Origin: Mesodorylaimus sp. YZB2_4
Taxonomy: Eukaryota > Nematoda > Enoplea > Dorylaimida > Dorylaimidae
Length of the DNA stretch: 64,000 nt
Direction: 5' to 3'
Assembly: GCA_030248295.1 (NCBI GenBank)
Contig: JASANH010001533.1
Location: forward strand, 174,206 to 238,205
Shown here: piece by piece, positions 35,001 through 47,824 of the stretch
Layout of the letters: each line of letters starts with the position of its first letter
How positions within the stretch are numbered: position 1 is the stretch's first letter
Notes under the pieces: model-generated
What the model was told of the DNA's origin: nothing
The model's input: the letters and a program-made list of their open reading frames with translations, nothing else
Databases searched by the model: none
Translations under genes and position numbers: made by a program

Positions 35001-37989
35001 CTACTTGTACAGCAGCCGTTGAATAGTCTCCGACTGCCCCGTTTCACGATGTCGGCTAAGGACAAGAAGAAACTGAAGATCCCTGAGGTTCACCCGTTTG
35101 TATCGAGGTCGATTAACCTGCAATTCAAACCAAATCGAGGTATGCCCTGCCCACACAACACAATGTCGCTTACCAAAGTTTTGAAGTTCCCATCCGCTGA
35201 CGGCATCTGATTCGTACTAAACGAGTCAGTCGACGACGCCGCCATCGCCGTCGCAGGTCGTTTCTTCGATGAGGCCAAGGCTAATTGAGCAGCCGTGTTT
35301 GCCTCACGATTACGCATCTCCTCTTGCTCGGCTTTTTGCAGCTAACGTTAAAAGAGATCCACCAAAATATGCGCATCTCATTTCACTACTGCACCTCATT
35401 ACTGGACTCTATATGCAGACAGGGTTTCTGACAGGATAGGGCAGGATGTAACAGATTTTGGTTTTTACAGTAGAATTTTCACATTTTGGCTGTAAAATCA
35501 TCGAGTATAAAGGATAATTTGTTGGTTCTACAAGGTCCACGTCGACCAATCCATGACCATGCAAGCCACCCCTACCAGATGCAGCCTTCAACCCAGGCAC
35601 CTTCAACGTACCTCTTTGGCCCGTTCCTTCATTCGCTGTTGCTCCGTGTCGCCCAATTTGGACGATTTGCTCTTAGCCATTTTCAATACCATCTCCTTCT
35701 CCCGTTCTTCCCGTCTCAGAAAATCTTTTTTCGCCATTTCGTCCAAAAACCTTAACTGACCCCGAATATCATCGACTTGATCGTAAACTGGATTATTCTG
35801 AACCAAAAGAACATAATATACAAAACTGCTGTCAATCCTCCACGTCTTACCCTCAATGGCTCCATTCGATGCTCCGCAATTACTGATAACTTCGCCAGGA
35901 GATCTTTCAATCGTTCCTGCGTCGCGAGCGACACCATATTTAATACATCCGGATCCGCCCCTTCTAATCCATGCTTTTGAGCGATCGCTTGAATTTTCGA
36001 TGCCAACGGACCCAAATATAAGAATTCGCTTTCTTTTCCACAACTTTGCGTCTCAGTACTCAAAATGTCTGCTGTTGCCGCCAGAATATTCTGAGATTCC
36101 TCGATCAGATTCACTCCACCCATTGCCGCTACATCATTGATATCATCTTCAGATTCCCTAAAAACGCGCGACTAATCGTCAAGAAATACAAAAATCCATG
36201 TTATTCATACTTGTCCAAAGCTGAAGTCGACTGTGCAGTTCCCTGTTGCGTTTTTGACCAATTAGGCGTTTTAGCTGATTGCCTTACGAGCCGAGATCGC
36301 GATATCAAAGCTTCATTCGAAATGACCAGCCCAGCTGGATCCTTTAGAGAGTTTGAAAATGGTGCCATCAATTTGCCATGAGCCGGGTTTGTGCCCGACA
36401 CAAGTTGTTGCGCCAATGCGGAATGCTGGTAAAGCGAAGTGGACGACGATGGTTGGTGGTATTGATGCGATACAGGGCGCATCGAATTGGCCATATAAGG
36501 CCTCGTCACGTGAGCACTTGAAACACCCATCGAAACGGCGCTGGTTGATATCACTGGTTGCACAGATGATAAACTATTAGGTATGCGAGCCTGATTCAAT
36601 GACGGCGAGGGTGCAATTCCTCGATTCGGAGTGGTCTCGACGGAAGAGCCAGCGATATAATCCAAAGTAAATTCGCCCGAACAATACGCCATTTGGACAT
36701 TTGGTAAAACGTTCTAAAAAAATAGCAAATCAGGTGAAAATTCAATGGGGGATTTTCGTCCAATTGAAAAAGTAGCCCTCCATGAATCTGATACACTGGA
36801 CAGATAATGCCAGCGGTGTGGTGCGGGTTCGATTCCCTCTTGCGGCTGATGGTTTTCTTTGTCTTTCTGTCGATTCCCCACTTGATTCGACTATGCAATA
36901 TTTAAAGTAAAGTAAACTTACTGTGAGGAACGGCAAGAGATGCGGTTGAGGTTTCGAATTCAACAAGGCTTGAATTTTTTCAGTGAAAGCTTTTGGGCTG
37001 ACTTCACCAGTCTGCAATCAGACATCGTCCAATTGTCTGATATATACGGCAGGTTAACCATAGCTTACCAAAAGGCCTTTGATCAAAGTGGTCACCTCGT
37101 CTACTAGCGGTCCATTATCGCCGCCTTTTCCTTTGGCTAATTTGGTTAACGTCCTCAAGAATTTGATACATTTATCTTCGTCGGAACTTAGTTGCCGTTG
37201 AAGACGTACAGCTGAATTATTCGTTTGAATATTTTGGCTGACAGCTTGAGAATTTGATGAGAATTGCACAGGTGCATGATGCATCGGTTTGCTGATACCA
37301 GTACTCGATGACGCCGCGGATACCAACTTTTGATGCGGTTGGGATGAGAGACCAGGCGAAGAGGTAAAGGCTGGAGGAGGTGTTGTATGGCGTTGAATCG
37401 AAGCTGAAGACGGTATCGGATCAGGTGGAACATTGATCGATGATTTCGACCCAGAAGGAATGTTATTAAGTACTTGTGGAATCTAAAATAGGTTTCATTA
37501 GCATTAAAAAAATAGTCCAGAACTGTGATATACACCTGAACAGGAACCGTCGCGTTATTTTGAGCAAGAATAATTCCCTGAACATTCGGCGAAGTAATTC
37601 CATGAGGCTGGTTTCCATGAGTTACCAAAAGCAGCTGTCCGTTAGACGTTCGAATGACACTTCGAATCGGCGTTGGAATGCTTTGTTGCAGTATCTGCAA
37701 TGAAAATTTGGATAGAAGGACTGCTAGAGAAAGACAAATAAAAGTACAGTAGGCATAAAAGTACGCTGTGCAAAAATCTGCAAGCATACACTGTGTACAT
37801 AGCTAACACAATCTCATCCACACTGATCAGTAATGACCTAAATCATTTTAAAAATAACCTTACTACAGGCCTGCATGTCCCGTCTTTTCCATTCGTTTGA
37901 GTGGCATTTGGTAAAGAAACAATGTCTTCTTGTTTCGGTGTCCTTAAACCAGTGCCGTTAACTGAATTCTTCACACCCGCCGCCTGCAT
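35001..37989 (-). CDS. TAF4: TAF4, TFIID subunit
   Basis: Nine coding exons (37864-37989, 37536-37694, 37069-37482, 36922-37011, 36211-36713, 35851-36157, 35612-35797, 35174-35341, 35001-35117) close in phase and give 689 residues. TAF4 pairs with TAF12 through a histone fold in TFIID and contacts activators through its TAFH domain. TAFH spans about residues 203-290 (CIKFLRTLTKLAKG, KAFTEKIQALLNSKPQPHLL, PFLTNVLPN). The C-terminal TAF4 domain starts near residue 431, with ILAATADIL, DPDVLNMVSLATQERLKDLL, AEHRMEPL, the basic coiled stretch DFLRREEREKEMVLKMAKSK and the RVNLRDLQFLL block near the end. The linker is Ser/Pro/Gln-rich. ATG 37989 lies 3 nt inside a 3' splice site, implying a non-coding first exon further upstream. 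The 208-bp intron at 36714-36921 carries a tRNA-like repeat. Confidence 0.95.
36775..36900 (+). repeat. tRNA-like SINE relic inside a TAF4 intron
   Basis: Contains a good B-box, GCGGGTTCGATTCCCTC, and an A-box-like stretch about 40 bp before it, followed by a T-rich tail. The acceptor stem does not close. It lies antisense to TAF4, wholly within the intron at 36714-36921. Confidence 0.5.
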
Positions 37990-39370
37990 TTTCTGAAAAG
38001 ATACAAAACCGAGAAAATACAAAGCCTACAGAGGAAAACCAAAAACTTTTAACTTATTCGCGTACGGCTTCATGGAAAAACGAAAAAATGCGCTAAATAT
38101 CACCTAAAATGCCCCTGTCAGAGCCCACAGTTCAAGTCAAGGTCACACAATCAGGTTTTGGAATTGTTGGTTTTCGGAAGCCATACAGTTAACATGCACG
38201 GCTAACAGAACAACGTGTCGATTACGCCGCGGCAATCGCACCACGTCAGTTTTAGTTAGCCGTGCCTGATCCACAAGTCTTTTGCTGCTTATATCAACTT
38301 GCTGTGGTCCTTGTGCGAGCGGTCAGGAGGTCATTAGTCAAAATAGCCATTGGTCGCATGCATTGACCAAGCTCGGATCGGCATCTTTGATCTTCCAAGG
38401 ATTTCATGGAAGGTGATTCGACCAAAAAGATTCTTGAAAGTTGCAGATTTGAAGTTTTGTGCTTACTGTAGCTCGGAGAGAATTAGCTACTGTAGGGAAG
38501 TTATTTCAAATTTCGAATGTATCGACTGCCATTTTCGAATTGCCGATGGCATGCTTTGTTTGTATCTACGCTAATTACTGTGTTTTTTTGTCAGGTAAGT
38601 GAAGTCCATTTCCGAAATTAGGATACAGTAGTTCTGTGTGTGTGATGTTTTTTGACTAGGCTTAGATAAATTGGTGTAGTAGATATCTACCCTACTTATG
38701 TAGGCCTATTTAGCATGCCTGAATTTGCAGCACGCTCATGAACAGTAGGTAGCCTATATAGGCCCTTCTTACTTATCTGTATCGAGTGTAGCCTTTATGT
38801 ATCAATAAGCAGGTCTAGTTTCTTCCCTTTTTCGAAATGATCATTTTGAGGCCATTATACCGGCAGCGCGATCCAACGGTTGGTACGCTCTGCCCGACGT
38901 TGACGCAATGATGCTACCAATGATAGTCAGCACCAAATGATGTCTGCCTTCTCTGGCGAGGCATGGAATCATGGGCTCTGTTGCTTCCGTGAAGTATACT
39001 GTATAACTTGGATTTTTTGCTGACCTGTGTGTGTACTTCGATGTCAGCTTCCGAGTGATGCTTGGAAAATGTGTAGTTGCTTGGCTGGCCCTCAAGATTC
39101 GGTCATGCTTCCCTGGGTCATGTGCAGTAAATTTAGGGGTCTATTAAAATTCCACCGCTATCCGCTATGACAATGTTTTCTTTTACTGAAACCCCATTAA
39201 TGCTCTAGTGACTTTGTTGTACAAACTTTGCGGCTCGATATCGCAGGCTAAGTAAGACCATCTACCATAAACGCAGCGATATGCGCTTAAATGACAGCCG
39301 TTTGACCTTTATCTCTCTTGACTTTGCGCAGCTGCATACTTGGACCTGTCCATGTTCTTTCTTGGCGCAG
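37990..39370. other. Region between divergent TAF4 and syndecan
   Basis: Expected to hold the TAF4 non-coding first exon and the first (signal-peptide) exon of syndecan. I could not fix either. The frame 38350-38574 matches nothing known. Confidence 0.4.
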
Positions 39371-40506
39371 GTGCTAGCCGCAGTTGACGAACAAAAGCCA
39401 GATGCATCGGGTCAACGATGGTTTGAAAAAGGATGGAGTCGGACAACGCCGTCCGACTACGCCGATTCTTCCGACGTGGGAGGTGGCCGATCGGTAAACA
39501 ATATTTTCTTTTACCTGCATCTACGCTAATATCAATAAACAAGTGGTGCGCTCACGTGTGCCTATGCATTTGCTTTTAGCGAACCAAGATGAACGGACGT
39601 GGCAGCGGTGCTGGGCCGATTAGCGACTTGGACGAAGGCGCATCCGGTCTCGGCGAGGACGACGAAGACACAGACACGGAAATGGGTTCAGGTACCTATC
39701 GAATTGTTTATTTGTCTATCAAACGTGTTGTAATACTCATCAATATTTTCAAAATGGTGAATATTGAAGACCGTTATGATGGCGTTCGACCAGGGGTGAG
39801 TCTCTCCCCGTTCAAGGACAGAGACTGGGATTAGCGTTCGCTCGGGATCACTTTTTTCGGAATCGGGATCGGGCCTAGCTCGATTCCGACTGGGATCATA
39901 ATCGGAATTTTAAGATACGTAGCGTTTTTCATAGCAGTACCTGCGAGCTGCGACCTACCCCAAGTAGCAGGCAAATAAAAAGTCAAAGATTCCCTTTCCT
40001 TTGATAATTTTTAGTGCAGTATTTATCATTGAATTCAAAATCAGGCAAGCAAAAACAGCGGAGAATCCGTTACAGCGGAGTCTCAATATTTCCGCTTCTG
40101 AAACATTCTAATCGCCACAACCATGTGAGTCAGTGCCGATCAGAATGCTGTCAGCTTCCGCAGCAGCTGATGATGGCCCACCATCATGACTGAACAGGCA
40201 ATGGAAAATGTTGGCTGATACCATATCCAACTGCGCGCAGATTGTATTTCAAAAAAAGCAGGACTTCTGCAGTTTCTGGGGGTAGTTTTATTCGATCATG
40301 ACATTCTCGCCCATACACATCCCGTTTCCTGTTCCAATAAAAGCATTTTATCTCCACAACCAACATCGCTGACTGGGGTATCCAAGGTAGTGTAGACCCC
40401 CAAAAAAATTTTGGAAAATTTTTGTCAAGGGGCCCTTCTCATTTTTTAGACCCCCTGTCCCGCCCGGCAAGGGTGTGCAGGTAACTTTACTGGTTTTTTA
40501 GCCCCT

Positions 40507-40537
<31 letters not shown>

Positions 40538-42124
40538 ATTTGGCAGAAGGAAATTTTTTTACATGGCGAAGGGTCTTCTGTCCCGCCCGGCGAGGTTGTG
40601 CAGGTACCTTTGCTATTTTTGACCCCCTCCTCCAAAAGAAAAATTTCATTTTTTTATTTTAAAAAAGACATAATGTTTTGCCTTGGAAGGCCGAAACTAA
40701 CTTTAAATTTTCGCGGGAAAATTGAAATTTAAAAAATCCAATTTTTACGAGCACCCAAAATGTGCTGCCAAGTCGCCGACCCTCGACCCCCCCCCCCCCC
40801 CCCCTGGAAGAAGATCAGACCCCTCTCCCCGCAGACGAAGTCAGCGATGTTGTCCACAACATTCCCCCGAATCCCGACCACTTTTTCGCGGGATCGGGAT
40901 CCCGAACGAACGCTAACTGGGATAGCCCTCCGGGTTGGAGATAAGCCCGACGGGAACGGGGATGAGAAAGAGCTTTCCGAGTGGCAATGTCCGCCTATCT
41001 TTTCATTTCTTGTTAATGTCTCAATATCTCCTTATCATGCAGAAAGGACTAACTATTCTGCTAAAGTAATCATCTCACAACATTGCGCTATATTATGATG
41101 CTATGTATAGTGGGTCTTTGTTTATCCAGGCGTGGGAAAGTTTTTTCGGGACGGGGACGGGGATCCACCGGTCGAACGCTGCGTTTTGAAAAAATAGCCG
41201 AATCCATAATAATTTGCATGGGTGTATGTTTTGGTGTTATGTAGTGTGCATTCACCCGCATGAATTTAGGCATTTTATTTGCCCTTACTAGACCTTATCG
41301 TTTCTTTTCGTTTAGGTGTTCATCCTAGTAATAACCGTTTTGACGTTGGCTCAGGTTAGTCGTTACTTTGTATCTTATTGTCTTGAAAGATGTTGTCGAT
41401 TGGTTATGGTTTCAGGACGTGATATTGGTCTTCCACCGACAGTTGGGTATCATCAGCCTCCCGTTTCTTCCACTGAAGCGTCATTCGATACGACTTCGCA
41501 TACGACTGACACGCCATCGACTTCGACTCCTGATGACTTCGTTGTGTCGACGGTTGAGCCAGAAACTACGTCGATGCATACAGTGCAGGTGACGCCAGAG
41601 CGTACGACAACCACTCCGGCGGAAGTCACGACCAAGAAGGTAAGACATATAAGCTTATGACTTGACCATGACAGGATTTGAAATTTACTTTTTAGGCTAC
41701 TACTGCTCCAAAACTTTTCGTGACGCAGACCACGGCAACTCAAAGAAAAACCTCGACTGAGCGCGTTACTACCGTCCCTCCAACACAACGCGCCACAGTT
41801 GCAGTTCCGCCAAGAAAGGAAAAACCATCGGTTTTGGATGAGCGCAATAAATCGTTACCTGCCAATTTTTGGATGCGGCCAGGAGTCTTGGCGGGTAAGT
41901 ACCTCTGTTGTTTTGGTGACTCATTTCAAATCTAATTGTCTTATTGTACAGGCCTTATCGGTGGTGCTATCGCCGGATTGCTAGCTGCCATTTTACTGGT
42001 AATGTTCGTGGTATATCGAATGCGTAAGAAGGACGAGGGAAGTTATGCATTGGAGGAACCCAAGTCGCCGCCTACTTATGCTTACGCTTATCAGAAAGCT
42101 CCGACGCGGGAATTTTACGCGTGA
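39371..42124 (+). CDS. Syndecan, heparan sulfate proteoglycan core protein (5' end missing)
   Basis: Five exons are clear: 39371-39493, 39580-39691, 41416-41639, 41696-41894 and 41952-42124, all closing in phase, for 276 residues. Syndecan is a membrane proteoglycan that links extracellular ligands to the cytoskeleton. Ser-Gly glycosaminoglycan sites lie in acidic context ([27 protein letters not shown]). A Thr/Pro-rich stalk follows, then one membrane helix and the highly conserved cytoplasmic region: C1 [16 protein letters not shown], a short V region SPPTYAYAY and C2 [10 protein letters not shown] with its PDZ-binding EFYA end. The exon starting at 39371 opens with VLAAVDEQ, probably the end of the signal peptide. 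A direct start at ATG 39281 without an intron is possible but makes a poor signal peptide. The second listed intron (39692-41415) is long and repeat-filled. Confidence 0.94.
39790..40975. repeat. Inverted-repeat element and poly(C) tracts in a syndecan intron
   Basis: The sequence around 39825-39855 (TTAGCGTTCGCTCGGGATC) recurs inverted at about 40895-40925 (GGATCCCGAACGAACGCTAA). Between the arms lie two diverged copies of a block starting GTCCCGCCCGGC (40457 and 40579) and C runs of 28 nt (40507-40534) and about 18 nt (40787-40804). This looks like a non-autonomous fold-back insertion plus simple repeats. No coding content. Confidence 0.5.
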
Positions 42125-43965
42125 TTATGCGTCCGATTCGAGTGCTATTCCTATCCGCTTCCAAATTCCGCTATGCCACGATGAATGCTTCAACTTGTGA
42201 GCAATCCTTTGTTCGGTAAGTTTGTCATTGTTCAGTATTGTTTGTATGTTTCTTACCTTGGTGGGTGGGTCCATAGTTATGGCTTGTTATGTGGTCTTTC
42301 ATTATTGCGCAATTTTTATTCGGAGGCTTACTTTGTTGTCGAGTTTTAAACTTCAATTCAGGAAGATCAGATTTATTTGGTAATTGAGCATTTTTATTGC
42401 TTTTTGTGGCATTTTTAGTAACCTTCCTTGTTTGTAGCTCGTTTGATAGCTCTTCCCTCGTGCTTTTTATCTAATGTGATTCTCATGGTAGGATCCCAGA
42501 TGGTTTTGGTGATGTTTCTCGTGGGAAGGTACATTCAAGTGTCAGGGCAGGAATTTTTGCTGGTGTGCATGCAATATTTTATGTACAGTCAGGTTTATAG
42601 TATAGCTAGTGATGAGATTTGGAATCTGAAACTTTTACACAATTTCAATCATGACGAGTTTACATTTTTTTGACATGATCAGAACGTGGGAGCTGTTATG
42701 TGAGTATTGGCATTTCTTGTTGCCCATCCGTCTTGTATTTATTGGCCAAATGTATTACGTGTTCGACTGGATTGTGAATACAGTGTGGGGGGGGGGTGGG
42801 GATTTGGAGAGAAGACTTACAAGGGAACATCGCCAACCGTCAAGTCCAATTTTGGAAAACCAAAAATTGTGACATGCTCCTAGGTGCAAAAGAAAGCTCT
42901 ATGCAAAATATTAGAGGCGTCTGGCGAACTGGTCAGTTCTGGTCAGCGCGAAGAGTACAGTTAAATTTTCATTTTCTGCTGGATTTTTTGGGTTTTTCCA
43001 AGAAAAAACCCCAAACTCGTGTTTTGGAAGCTTAAACTCGAAGCTACGAACCCAAAAACCTAGTTTGGAAAGAACTCTGCGTGTTTTTTTCTACGCTCAG
43101 CTTCCTTAACACACTAAAATTCGGGACTTCAGACGCTGACCAGTTGGCCAGACGCCTCTAATATTTTGCACGAAGCTTTCTTTTGCACCTTGGAACATAT
43201 TACAATTTTTGGTTTCTCAAAGTTCGACTTAACGGTTGGCGATGTTCCCTTGTTAGTTGTCTAACGATAAGCTAAACATTTTCAGCGCAAAGTGCAGTCA
43301 GAACGGGACGGAGTGTAAAGAGAATGCATTGCTGCTCTGGAGGCCACAACGTAGTTATTGGAGTGCAGACTTGGCACGATTGGCGTGCATGTTTGCTGTC
43401 CTATGCTGATAAGCCGCGAACGACGGCGCTGGTTATCAGTGTATGGCGAATAGGTTGTGATAAGGTGCTGGTGGAGACAGGCCTGATGGGCATGGTTCCA
43501 ATGTGATGCTTGGTCAGGTAATGTCTGGCACAATAAGTGCATGAGGATTGCTGGTGTCTAGACGGTGTGCGTTGTCAGCGGTTGGGGATTGTCCCGACAG
43601 ATGGGTGGCAAGCAAGAGGCCAGTGTGGGAACTCTGCTCTGGCCAGTGGGACGAATGAGATGGAAGCGTGGGGTGGTCAGTGGAGGGAGTGTCTCTGATC
43701 ACCCTTTCTGGCGCCTTTACTCTCCGAAGCCCCTACAGAGCAGTGATGGTCCTGGTAGCATGTGGGTTTGGCATGACGAGCCCCTGCCCAAGGTGGGAAT
43801 GCAAGTGGCCGGGGGGGGGGGGGGGACAGGACGCGGGACGAGTTTCACTTTCTTCCAAATCGATCCAGTTTCAACCAGAGTGGCAAGACGGAAACACCTA
43901 TTAAGATACAATGGCGCATAGTTGAGAGAGAGAGATAAAGATTGATGAAAGAAGGACGACTGAAA
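42125..43965. other. Intergenic between syndecan and CCT copy 1
   Basis: Contains the long inverted-repeat element at 42813-43264 and G runs at 42785-42796 and 43810-43825. No gene supported. Confidence 0.45.
42813..43264. mobile_element. Fold-back/MITE-like element with about 125-bp inverted arms
   Basis: The left arm (about 42813-42936) and the right arm (about 43136-43264) are inverted copies. Both read TTACAAGGGAACATCGCCAA or a near match, then AACCAAAAATTGT, GGTGCAAAAGAAAGCT and ATTAGAGGCGTCTGG. The loop of about 200 bp has no coding capacity. The arms differ by scattered substitutions and small indels, so it is not recent. No target-site duplication was established. Confidence 0.8.
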
Positions 43966-46900
43966 ATGGCAAGTGATAAAACGTCTGTCGACTCGGCGAG
44001 GATGCCAGGGCGCGAGCGGCGAGCAAAAGGGGCCATCGTCGTCAGTTTGTCGGCAGTGTTTAACAAGAAGAGGTGGAAAAACACTCTCGCACATCTTTGA
44101 CTATAGTCTGCGGCCTGTTGGACTGTGTTCATAACGGACATGGATTGTAGTGCGAGTGATCGCTTGGTTGGACAGCCACTGCCACTGGTAAGTGACGCAT
44201 GCAAGTAGGTCGTGTGTTGTCGTTACATGGCATGTGATAGTCGACCTTACGTGGCGAGTATGCCCGCGGGGACCAGTGTGTTTGCGTGGGTTGCACACGT
44301 GCTATGATCAACGTATAAGGAAATCAGTTGACGAGTCGGAGGCACTGTGAAATCCAGAGTTCTCATTGGGGACACTATTTACACAAGGTCTCCATCATCT
44401 GAACATTGAATGGTGTCTCGAATGGAGGATTCCATGTTTCGAGTATGTTTCCTATTTTGTTCTGTCACTCAGCAATGTTCGTACAGTACTTTATGAACCA
44501 GTGTAACTCGTGCTGGCAGAGGGGGGGGGGGGGGTTGAGTTTACACTGGTAGCCATCGATGTGATTAATTTCTGACTCGCGCACGAGTTACGTCAGGTAA
44601 ACCTATAAACCTCACCATCACCCCTTTATAAGGTAATATAGCCAGGAATGCTAAGTTAGGCCTAGTAATATGCTTGTGCTGCAGTGCCTAAGAGTGGGTG
44701 ATTGACAGTTACAGTGTTGACGATCGGCGGGCCGACCAAAAGGGGGTAGTAGGACATGCTAAAAGGGTAAGAGGAGAAACAGGCCTTACTTTGTGTGTGC
44801 GTGTGTGGATGGGATTTTTGGGTCAGATAACACGAATTTAGGGATCTACAGTTGTGGCAAGCCGTGCGTGGATTTACTGACTGTTATGAGAGCTTGTACC
44901 AGAAGTAGTTCACGCACAGACCTGACCTGAGAACCAGCTTCGCATGAGTCCGTTTACATTTCGAATTCAGGCGTAGACGAGACGAGCCGAGGGGAAGGAC
45001 TCGTGGTGTCAAGGGGGTCTGGCGAAGACAAGGCGATGCTATTAGCCGGAGCTACGGAGAGGTTAGATGAGGCATGCTTTTGGCATCAAAGGCAGGCAGG
45101 CATCTGGATGCCTGCAAGTCATAATGAAAACAAAAAGTCAGCAGTGGATGACTTTTTGTAAAAATGTGTGAACAGGGCAGCAAAGCTAGGCCGTAAGTGA
45201 CCTGATAGGCTACTAGCTCGGTTATGTGCTCAGGATTGTCATTGTAGGATAGTAGGGCCGTACAAACAAGCCCACCAAGTTAGTGGCTGATATCCACACT
45301 ACACTGGGCCCCGCATCATATTTCATTGCCTCCCACCATCTTGTCAAGACCTCCTCCACGCTGCTTACGTAGTATTCGTATGCCCGTAGGCTCTTCCTAC
45401 GTCTGCTCCCTACAGCGACGAACCGGAAGCGATCGCTGAGCGAGGACGGGTTCAGTACTCGCCTCGGATTACTTACGACATGGCCATGAACGGAACTGGT
45501 AAGCAACAAGGAATAATTTCGAGCAGTAAAACACGCGAGAGATAACCATAACTCTTCCAGCCCCACGTCCGATTCGAGTGTACGCAGACGGCATCTACGA
45601 TTTGTTCCATTACGGCCATGCTCGCCAGTTGCAACAGGCCAAACGTTGTTTCCCAGGTCAGGTTTACTTGATCGTGGGTGGTAAGTCAAAGGGCCGATTG
45701 CATTGAGGTAGATGTTTTTCCACTTTTTTTGTTCCAGTGTGCGGGGATGAATTGACGCACAAATACAAGGGCAAGACAGTCACCTCCGAGGATGAACGTT
45801 ACGAAAGTGTCAGACACTGCCGCTATGTGGACGAGGTGTACAGAAATGCGCCCTGGTTCGTCACCATGGACTTTTTGCGAGAAATGAAGGTAAGTGGTCG
45901 CGCGACGATGGACCCAGATTTAGGTGGACATGGATGACTCGCGATTGCGGTCACGTTACACTCAAGATGCCAGGTGGCTGACCAGTAGTGGATGATTTCC
46001 ATGGGATCCAGTCCTGGCGCAATCCGCACAGGCTTGAGTTGTTTCTTTTAGGTAAAGTATGTATTACAATAAGAGCTGTAGTGCAAAGTCTTGCCAGTCT
46101 CTCCCTCCCCCTTCCCATCACAATTCTGTCTTGACCTTTTTACTTGCTCCAGATCGACTTTATCGCCCATGATGCAATCCCCTACGCGGCGCCTGGATCG
46201 ACGGATCTCTATCAACAGTTCCGAGACGCAGGCATGTTCGTTGAGACACAGCGAACGGAAGGAGTCAGTACCAGCGATGTGGTGGCACGCATCGTCAAGG
46301 ACTACGACGACTACGTGAGAAGAAACCTGGCCCGGGGCTACACGGCCAAAGAGATGAATGTGGGATTCTTCATGGTGAGAGCCCGGCAGGGGTGAGACGC
46401 TTGGAAGGGCCTCACAGATGACCATCCTGGCACTTGACTCTGAGCACCCTAATAATACTGGGTGACACTTAAAATGCCAAAATGGCCAACCTCCATCCGC
46501 AAAGTTGGACTAGATATAGTCGATATCTGATCCGAAGGTGGCTGCCCGGCTGTCGGGTTGGTAGAGCCGACCACTTTTTCGCGCTTGAATGAAGCAAATT
46601 TGCCCGTCGCCGACTATCGCTAAAATCTCATAAGCAGGGGTGTGTGGGGACTATGACGTCCCTGGAACTGGCTTCCATAATGGCGGATGGGCTTACACTG
46701 TCTGTGGAGGTGACACAGTCGTCTCATCTGCCACATCACTTGACTCAGCACCCTAATGAAGCTGGGTGACTAAAAATGCCAGCAAGTGGCCCACCTCTGT
46801 TTGCAAAGTTAGACTAGGAATCGTCGACATCTGATCAGACGGAGGTTGTCCCTGTCGGGTTGGTAGACTGTCTGGTGAGGTAGCGGTACAGTATATCCCT

Positions 46901-47824
46901 TATGAAGTTGGGGGTACCGCTGGGGGTACCATTGATCCCCTCCAGCGTCGGCCATTGGAAGTCTGATCGTGAGGCGGCCACATCTAGCCAAAAGTTGAGT
47001 CAGGAAAGCTATCTACAGTATCTCTATTGCAGGAGAAGAAGTACCGTTTGGAGAACAAGATCGGGACGATGGTTGATCGAAGCAAGGAGCTGATCAGCAG
47101 ATGGGAATCACGTTCCAAGGAATACATCCTCAACTTCCTCGATATGTTCCATCGAGATGGCCAGATCGTAAGTCCTCTTCTCTTCCCTTCTCTTGTACCT
47201 GCCGTATTGTCTCGTATGCAAGTAATGCCCCGAGCCTTAAGAGCGGTCCATTATGTCGGGCCCTATAAGTGAGGGATAATATAGTTTCAATGTCTACTTT
47301 TGGAACTGGCTCCAGCCAATTTAGATTTTTTGCATGAGCTACAATACTAATTATTCAAAACATTAATCAGTCAGTTTATGAATCAGTCTCTGAGTCTCTC
47401 GTGATTTTTTGAAATAAAAGGTAGAAGCCCTTACCTTGGTTGATTTGCATTGCGGGAGTCACGTTTTGTGAACGCGCGACTGGAAACAGGGACCTTTTGT
47501 GCAAGTGATGGGGCTTCATACACTTGGTCCTGGGCCGGGGGAGGGGGTGCTAATGGTGTATACCTGATTATGGGGCAAACAAGTGCACAAATGTTTGGAT
47601 TTTTCACACTGTCCCGCAGAAAGCTGTAAAAACTTCCTTTTCATTACCAGGCATTTCATCGTCTCCGCACATTCCTGAATGGCACGCCAACTGAAAATGC
47701 CATCACTCAAAATGGTCATAGGGCGAACTCAGAAGAACAAGACGAGTCGGACTTTTATGACGAAACTCCGCCAAGCTCTGGAAGCGATGACAACGAAAGC
47801 AATGTAGAGAGCATTGGCAAATAA
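43966..47824 (+). CDS. PCYT1: CTP:phosphocholine cytidylyltransferase (CCT), copy 1
   Basis: CCT makes CDP-choline from CTP and phosphocholine, the rate-setting step of phosphatidylcholine synthesis. Sure exons are 45390-45498, 45561-45680, 45738-45889, 46153-46374, 47033-47167 and 47651-47824. A likely first exon is 43966-44055 (ATG in good context, NLS-like PGRERRAKG, phase 0), giving 333 residues. Catalytic marks are [12 protein letters not shown] (HxGH nucleotide-binding motif), [12 protein letters not shown] and RTEGVSTSD, followed by [14 protein letters not shown]. The amphipathic lipid-binding M region follows ([31 protein letters not shown]). The tail is acidic and Ser-rich, the usual phosphorylated region. 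The first exon is supported by a homologous block upstream of copy 2 but is less certain than the rest. Confidence 0.93.
46432..46868. repeat. Direct repeat pair in CCT copy 1 intron
   Basis: About 130 bp at 46432-46563 recurs in the same orientation at 46737-46868, with about 80 percent similarity by eye. Both start CACTTGACTC, contain GCACCCTAAT and GGGTGAC and end CTGTCGGGTTGGTAGA. It lies within the intron 46375-47032. Confidence 0.75.

Noticed and set aside
29816-35001. Operon of TAF4, RPLP0 and IWS1
   Set aside because: The genes are on one strand, but the gaps (564 and 259 bp) are larger than typical nematode operon spacing and no spliced-leader evidence can be read from DNA alone.
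34893-35210. Plus-strand frame containing MSAKDKKKLKIPEVH
   Set aside because: It is antisense to the last exon of TAF4 (35001-35117), whose minus-strand reading is conserved and closes in phase.
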